Positions 5,660 through 9,117 of a stretch of 9,117 nucleotides of DNA are shown one piece after another. The notes under the pieces were generated by a model. The model searched no databases. It saw only the letters and a program-made list of their open reading frames with translations, and was not told where the DNA came from. Source of the stretch: an uncultured Bacilli bacterium. Lineage in GTDB: Bacteria > Bacillota_I > Bacilli_A > RF39 > UBA660. A program made the translations under genes and the position numbers. The stretch spans positions 1 to 9,117 of the forward strand of contig CAKOMC010000053.1 in the NCBI GenBank assembly GCA_934096535.1, read 5' to 3'. Position 1 is the stretch's first letter; each line of letters starts with the position of its first letter.

Positions 5660-7456
5660 TCATTTCTTCATTAAAGTTTGAAAAAATTCAACTAAAACAT
5701 CCCTTTTTAAAATAATTATTCCCACTGAAACAACAATTATTATTATTAGCATTACTACTGGTAAGCCAATCTTTCCTTGTTTTTTATCTGATGTTTTTGC
5801 CCCATCTTGATTATTATCATTAACAGCTGGTTGGGCTACCCCATTATTAGGAATACTGCCAACACTAATAGAATTTTCCAAGGCGACATTATTTGTGGGA
5901 GCTGTTAGAGCTTGCTGTAAATTGGTTACGGTCTCTGGACTTATAACATTGTCATTATCTGGCATAGTATTACTACTATTTGCGGTAAGATTATCATTGG
6001 AATTAAATATTTGATTATTTATTTCTTGATTAACAGTAGGTGCTACCTGACCATTAAAGTTATTAGGATTAAAATCAGAAGTCATTTGGTTTTCTAGATT
6101 AACGCCTTGGGTAGTTTTTTCTAAAGTTGGTTGAACTCCTATTTCATTTGATATTTTATCTTGGGGTATTACATTTTGCGCATTAAATGTTCCCGCTTCA
6201 GGATTTATGACATTACCACTATCAAAATTTGAAGTTTTCAAATTATTAAAATTGGTTGTATTTTGACTTTCTGGTGTTGCGGCATTAAATTCAGGTACTA
6301 CTTCTTGATTAGAAGTTACATTTTGAAAAGGAACATTAACATCCGACTGAACATCAGCGCCGTTTGATACCTCATCTTGAGGTATTATATTTTGAGTATT
6401 ATATGTTGCCGTATTAGGATTTATGACATTACCGTTATTAAAAGTTTGCTGATTATCTATTGTAGTTTCTCCAAAAACTGGGGTGGTGGAAACATCAGCC
6501 GTTTCTTGATTTACAGGAGCAAATTGATTGCTAAAGCCTTCTGGATTAGACACCACCTGATTGTCAGAAAAAACTTGCTCAACTGCTTGTACTTCATTTT
6601 GATTAGGAACAAATTGATTGTCAAAAGCATTACCTGATTTAAGAGAATCTAAACTCCTAAAATCAGTACCATTATTTTCGGGGGTTACCTTAGAATTTGC
6701 AGCAGAATTTGCAGCACCTGCAACATTTTCTAAAGAATTGGTAGTATCATCAAAGCCATTAAAATCACTAATTACATTAACAGAACTATCAGTAGATTCT
6801 AGAGCTTGGTTTGAACCTGCTAAATTAGAAGCATCAGTATTTTCTGATTGTTTTAAAGTATTAGTTGGCGAATCACTTTGAATACTAGAGGCGGTCTGAT
6901 TAGTAAAAGGATTAGCAAAAACAGACATATAATCTGGATTTTCAGAAGTAGTTGATGAAGTATCTGAATCAGTGGTAGCTTTTTCAGATACTTGGGAAGC
7001 AACAGTTCCCGCTTGTTCTTGGCTTTCTAAAGAAACACCATTAGCAGTTAACCCAGAAAAAGCGTTCATTGCTAGCTCAGTAAGCTCGCTATTATCCGTT
7101 GCGGTTTTCCCTTCATTTGTATTGTGAGTTTCTTTTGATTCTACTTGATTATCACTAACACTTCTTTCTAATAAAGAACCATCACTTGGTGGGGTTATAT
7201 TACTGCCTTCCGTCTTAGAATTATCGTTATTAAAATTAACATTAGAATTGTTATAATCATTACTTACTGGCGTAGCAGTACTTTGGGTATTACTAGAAGA
7301 ATTATCCCAAGAGCCAAAAATATCATCAACATTTATATTGCTAGCAGCATTACTAGTACTCTCTTGGCTTACAGGATTAGTAGCATTATCCACATTTTCA
7401 GGAGAAAAAGTAGAACCTCCAAAATCAATTACCCCATTATTATTCTTGTCACTCAT
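5660..7456 (-). CDS. Asn/Ser/Thr/Gln-rich low-complexity protein with C-terminal membrane anchor
   Basis: I do not recognise this protein. The frame opens with ATG at 7471, but I choose the ATG at 7456 (598 residues) because GGAGAG precedes it at a 9-base distance and the upstream ATG has no ribosome binding site. Residues 1 to about 560 are low-complexity and predicted disordered, rich in N, S, T, Q, D, E and V. I see no cysteine, one tryptophan (in DDIFGSW near residue 50) and no signal peptide. After KKQGK comes one membrane segment (about 563-583) and a short basic tail KRDVLVEFFQTLMKK. Lacking a signal peptide, the long part is probably cytoplasmic, as in tail-anchored proteins; the opposite topology is possible. 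A 24-residue motif occurs twice (see 6146-6433). It ends in TGA. It has its own promoter, is followed by the DUF3592-type gene and precedes ftsA. A scaffold or envelope-tethering role is a guess. Confidence 0.75.
   Translation of the reverse strand: MSDKNNNGVIDFGGSTFSPENVDNATNPVSQESTSNAASNINVDDIFGSWDNSSSNTQSTATPVSNDYNNSNVNFNNDNSKTEGSNITPPSDGSLLERSVSDNQVESKETHNTNEGKTATDNSELTELAMNAFSGLTANGVSLESQEQAGTVASQVSEKATTDSDTSSTTSENPDYMSVFANPFTNQTASSIQSDSPTNTLKQSENTDASNLAGSNQALESTDSSVNVISDFNGFDDTTNSLENVAGAANSAANSKVTPENNGTDFRSLDSLKSGNAFDNQFVPNQNEVQAVEQVFSDNQVVSNPEGFSNQFAPVNQETADVSTTPVFGETTIDNQQTFNNGNVINPNTATYNTQNIIPQDEVSNGADVQSDVNVPFQNVTSNQEVVPEFNAATPESQNTTNFNNLKTSNFDSGNVINPEAGTFNAQNVIPQDKISNEIGVQPTLEKTTQGVNLENQMTSDFNPNNFNGQVAPTVNQEINNQIFNSNDNLTANSSNTMPDNDNVISPETVTNLQQALTAPTNNVALENSISVGSIPNNGVAQPAVNDNNQDGAKTSDKKQGKIGLPVVMLIIIIVVSVGIIILKRDVLVEFFQTLMKK
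6146..6433 (-). repeat. internal direct repeat within the Asn-rich protein gene
   Basis: The copies are at 6433-6362 and 6217-6146, 24 codons each. Both encode GNVINP, then a short variable stretch, N-x-QN-[IV]-IPQD and SN. Similarity is visible in DNA as well as protein, including the shared stretch ATTTATGACATTACC on the plus strand. A weaker third echo (DNVISPETVTN) is near 5950. This suggests growth by internal duplication. Confidence 0.65.
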
Positions 7457-7483
7457 AATTGCACTCTCCATATCATACTAAAA

Positions 7484-7510
7484 ATTATAACACAAAAAGT
7501 TTACAAGCAA
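7484..7510 (-). promoter_or_regulatory. promoter of the Asn-rich protein gene
   Basis: The -10 box is a perfect TATAAT (7489-7484), preceded by TGT as an extended -10. The -35 is weaker: TTGCTT (7510-7505) at 15 bases, or TTTGCT at 16. Transcription would start near 7477, about 20 bases before the chosen ATG at 7456, which also supports that start over 7471. It begins right after the rplT terminator. Confidence 0.7.
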
Positions 7511-7513
7511 AAT

Positions 7514-7541
7514 AAAAAAGTACCAATAAATGATACTTTTT
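7514..7541 (-). terminator. intrinsic terminator of the infC-rpmI-rplT operon
   Basis: AAAAAGTATCA (7541-7531) pairs with TGGTACTTTTT (7525-7515), eleven pairs including a G-U, around a 5-base loop. The stem ends in a six-base U run reaching 7514. It is 4 bases past the rplT stop codon. Confidence 0.75.
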
Positions 7542-7545
7542 AAAA

Positions 7546-8091
7546 TTAAGCTTCTTTTTTAGTTGTTTTTTTGGCTGTAGTAGTTTTCTTAGCAGCAGTC
7601 TTTTTTGCTGGTTTTTCTTCTACTTCTTTAGCCTCAGCTTTTTTAGTAGTTGTCTTTTTAGCAGTCTTTTTAGGAGCTTCTTCTTTAACTTCTACTTTTT
7701 TTTCAGCTTTAACAGCAGCTGGTTTATATTCCTTACCGGCTAGAGCTTCTTTAGCAATATTTACTAAGTTAGTAAATGCTGCCTCATCACTAATAGCAAG
7801 TTCAGAAAGCATTTTACGGTTTACTTCGATATTTGCTTTAGCAAGACCACTAATGAATTTTGAATATGAAATATCATTCATACGGCAAGCTGCATTAATT
7901 CTTGTAATCCATAATTTTCTAAAGTTTCTCTTATTTTGTTTTCTATCACGGAAAGCATAATTACCACTGTGGAATACTTGTTCTTGAGCAGTTTTATATA
8001 ATCTGTGTTTAGAACCAAAGTAACCCTTAGCTTCTTTTAATACTTTTCTTCTTCTTGTTTTGGAAACACTTCCACCTTTAACTCTTGTCAT
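7546..8091 (-). CDS. rplT: 50S ribosomal protein L20 with an extended Lys/Ala-rich C-terminus
   Basis: L20 is an early-assembly 23S rRNA-binding protein and, in Firmicutes, the repressor of its own operon. Residues 1 to about 118 are a complete L20: TRVKGGSVSKTRRRKVLKEAKGYFG-type N-terminus, HSGNYAFRDRKQNKRNFRKLWITRINAACR, and a C-terminal globular part ending near FTNLVNIAKEALAGK. Ordinary bacterial L20 stops at about 117-119 residues. This one continues for about 60 more, made almost wholly of K, A, T, E and V (repeated KKTAKKTTTKK-like units), resembling histone H1-like basic tails and probably disordered. The frame is uninterrupted and a terminator follows at once, so the tail is part of the gene. 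The start is ATG at 8091 with AGGTGG at 8105-8100, 16 bases after rpmI. Confidence 0.97.
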   Translation of the reverse strand: MTRVKGGSVSKTRRRKVLKEAKGYFGSKHRLYKTAQEQVFHSGNYAFRDRKQNKRNFRKLWITRINAACRMNDISYSKFISGLAKANIEVNRKMLSELAISDEAAFTNLVNIAKEALAGKEYKPAAVKAEKKVEVKEEAPKKTAKKTTTKKAEAKEVEEKPAKKTAAKKTTTAKKTTKKEA

Positions 8092-8107
8092 CTTCTACAC
8101 CACCTTA

Positions 8108-8302
8108 CTAGATTCTATCCATTAATTTCTTTGCGAAAGTATCATTTAATACTCCCTTATTTCTTCTTTGTCTAACAGCCTTACTTGAATCTTTTGCTGT
8201 TTTATGGTTACCATTACTCTTCTTATATGTAACAGTACCATTTTTTTTAGCATTTAAAACTTTGCTACTTGCTTTATGAGTTTTTTGTTTGCATTTTGCC
8301 AT
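8108..8302 (-). CDS. rpmI: 50S ribosomal protein L35
   Basis: This 64-residue, highly basic protein matches L35: MAKCKQKTHKASSKV at the start, the central G-x-V-x-YKKSNGNHKTAKDSSKAVRQRR region and the LMDRI-type end. L35 is a small 23S rRNA-binding protein of the large subunit. It begins 20 bases after the infC stop with a GGAAGG-type site about 10 bases before ATG, and rplT follows after 16 bases. The infC-rpmI-rplT order is conserved in Firmicutes, so it should be controlled with its neighbours by the leader at 8881-9007. Confidence 0.97.
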   Translation of the reverse strand: MAKCKQKTHKASSKVLNAKKNGTVTYKKSNGNHKTAKDSSKAVRQRRNKGVLNDTFAKKLMDRI

Positions 8303-8322
8303 AATAACATTTCCTTCCCTTA

Positions 8323-8853
8323 CTACTTATTTACTTTTGGTGCCAATAGCATAAACATGTTTCTGCCTTCTAATTTTGGCTTTTCTTCGATAACGGCTAC
8401 TTCTTCCAGTTCTCTTGCGAATCTTTCAAGTACCTCGGCTCCTAATTCAGTATGAGCCATTTGGCGTCCTTTAAATCTAATTGACGCTTTAATTTTATGA
8501 CCTTTAACTAGATAATCATACGCATTTTTCTTACGAGTATTAAAGTCTCCAATATCAATAGTTACGGATAATTGATATTCTTTTAACTCTTTATTGTTTT
8601 CTCTTTGTCTTTTTTGTTGTTCTTTTAACTTCTTTTGTTTTTCATAACGATACTTGTTGTAGTCCATAATCTTAGCAACAGCTGGATTACCATTTGCATT
8701 AAGAAGAACTAAATCTAAGCCTGCATAAGATGCTAAAGTTAAGGCATCCCCACGCTTTTTAACTCCCATTTGTTCCCCATTTGGACCAATAACCATCATT
8801 TCCGAAACCCTAATCTTATCATTGATAGGCATTTCATTCTTATCTTTTGCTAT
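8323..8853 (-). CDS. infC: translation initiation factor IF-3, probable AUA start codon
   Basis: IF-3 binds the 30S subunit, checks start-codon pairing and prevents premature 50S joining. The first ATG in frame is at 8832, but the only good ribosome binding site, GGAGGTG (8867-8861), is far from it and lies 7 bases before an in-frame ATA at 8853. From there the frame is open and adds MAKDKNE before MPINDKIRV, matching the S-K-D-x-x-I-N-E-x-I start of Firmicutes IF-3 and giving 176 residues. AUU/AUA starts are known for infC and allow IF-3 to repress itself. The N domain holds the IF-3 signature KIMDYNKYRYEKQK (61-74). A lysine-rich linker helix follows, then the C domain from SVTIDIGDF with KGHKIKASIRFKGRQMAH. 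It is first in the operon. Confidence 0.96.
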   Translation of the reverse strand: MAKDKNEMPINDKIRVSEMMVIGPNGEQMGVKKRGDALTLASYAGLDLVLLNANGNPAVAKIMDYNKYRYEKQKKLKEQQKRQRENNKELKEYQLSVTIDIGDFNTRKKNAYDYLVKGHKIKASIRFKGRQMAHTELGAEVLERFARELEEVAVIEEKPKLEGRNMFMLLAPKVNK

Positions 8854-8880
8854 ATAAACACACCTCCACTATTATTATAT

Positions 8881-9007
8881 TTAAAAAGGCAGATACCTAG
8901 TATCCACCTATCACCTAAAAGTTTTATCTTTATTGGCCTTAAACCCACTTTATCAATCTAAAGTCAGGTGAATTTGTGGATACAAATTGCTTTCCTCTTT
9001 AATAACA
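8881..9007 (-). promoter_or_regulatory. ribosomal protein L20 leader (attenuator) upstream of infC
   Basis: The untranslated leader between the promoter and infC carries the features of the Firmicutes L20 leader. GUAUCCAC (8983-8976) can pair with GUGGAUAC (8907-8900), and UCACCU (8971-8966) with AGGUGA (8916-8911), a long-range fold thought in this family to imitate the L20 site on 23S rRNA. GUGGAUAC is also the 5' arm of a terminator at 8883-8909, so the two folds exclude each other. The known model is that excess L20 favours premature termination of infC-rpmI-rplT. The pairings are read directly; L20 control is inferred from the family and from rplT being in the operon. Confidence 0.85.
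8883..8909 (-). terminator. attenuator terminator within the L20 leader
   Basis: AGGTGGATAC (8909-8900) pairs with GTATCTGCCT (8896-8887), ten continuous pairs with two G-U, around a 3-base loop, followed by a five-base U run. It lies about 16 bases upstream of the infC ribosome binding site, so it would stop transcription before the operon. Its 5' arm is shared with the competing long-range helix. Confidence 0.85.
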
Positions 9008-9013
9008 ATTAAG

Positions 9014-9041
9014 ATTATAACACATTTTATTACGAATGCAA
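9014..9041 (-). promoter_or_regulatory. promoter of the infC-rpmI-rplT operon
   Basis: The -10 box is a perfect TATAAT (9019-9014), preceded by TGT as an extended -10. The spacer is 16 bases and the -35 is TTGCAT (9041-9036, TTG conserved). Transcription would start near 9007, giving a leader of about 150 bases, as expected for an L20-controlled operon. The 11 bases TGTGTTATAAT are identical to those at the promoter at 7484. Confidence 0.75.
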
Positions 9042-9117
9042 GTAAAATATGCTTATCTTACCAGATATTTTGCTTTATTTTAATTATTAAGTCCCATTTT
9101 TTAACGACTCTTACCAT

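Noticed and set aside
5660..7456. Genetic code 4 (TGA read as tryptophan), suggested by AT-richness.
   Set aside because: This gene terminates at TGA after its conserved-looking basic tail, and tryptophans in the window are TGG, so the standard bacterial code fits.
7457..7471. ATG at 7471 as the start of the Asn-rich protein.
   Set aside because: No ribosome binding site precedes it, whereas GGAGAG inside this stretch is correctly placed for the ATG at 7456.
7571..7960. Plus-strand open frame of 129 codons opposite rplT.
   Set aside because: It is the antisense shadow of rplT; the L20 match on the minus strand is decisive and no plus-strand ribosome binding site or promoter was seen.
9044..9071. 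Inverted repeat AAAATAT/ATATTTT upstream of the infC promoter, possibly a terminator of a gene before it.
   Set aside because: All-AT stem, 14-base loop and no U-tract beyond the stem itself; too weak to call.
9058..9117. Open minus-strand frame from the window edge to a TAA at 9060-9058, possibly the 3' end of an upstream gene.
   Set aside because: Only about 19 codons with no recognisable motif; an open run of this length is expected by chance in AT-rich DNA. It remains possible and would need the flanking sequence.

Overview
The window is AT-rich, densely packed DNA in which every supported gene lies on the minus strand, so transcription runs from high to low coordinates. It looks like a compact low-GC Firmicutes/Bacilli genome. 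The signs are the infC-rpmI-rplT order behind an L20-type leader, GGAGG/AGGTGG ribosome binding sites, TATAAT promoters (several with an upstream TGN) and hairpin-plus-U-tract terminators. One gene ends in TGA and tryptophan is TGG, so TGA is a stop codon. With ftsA and ftsZ both present, this argues against a Mycoplasma/Spiroplasma-type code. My inference is an uncultured, streamlined Bacilli lineage of the RF39 kind; the sequence alone does not prove that placement.

Layout in the direction of transcription. (1) 9041-7514: the translation operon infC (IF3), rpmI (L35), rplT (L20). It starts at a strong promoter and passes through a leader that can fold either as a terminator or as a competing long-range pairing, and it ends at a hairpin terminator. 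infC appears to start at a rare AUA codon, and L20 carries an extra Lys/Ala/Thr-rich tail of about 60 residues. (2) 7510-5002: a two-gene unit with its own promoter and terminator. It encodes a ~600-residue Asn/Ser/Thr/Gln-rich low-complexity protein with a single C-terminal membrane anchor, then a small DUF3592-type membrane protein. (3) 4991-1539: a cell-division operon of ftsA, ftsZ and a membrane-anchored calcineurin-like metallophosphoesterase, with a clear promoter and terminator. (4) 1417-953: an XRE-family repressor with a promoter inside candidate operator repeats and a terminator overlapping its stop codon. (5) 917-62: a short membrane-anchored protein resembling the NodB/polysaccharide deacetylase fold without its metal-binding histidines, followed by a weak terminator. 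(6) 76-1: a promoter, a 5' hairpin, a ribosome binding site and the first four codons of a gene leaving the window.

Together this is core housekeeping (translation initiation and ribosome assembly, Z-ring formation) mixed with lineage-specific envelope proteins. ftsA-ftsZ are not beside mraW, ftsL, mur genes or ftsQ here, so the usual division/cell-wall cluster is not intact at this site. The least explained gene is the Asn-rich anchored protein next to the division operon. I found no tRNA, rRNA, CRISPR array, insertion sequence or phage signature, and no stretch above 300 bases without a gene.
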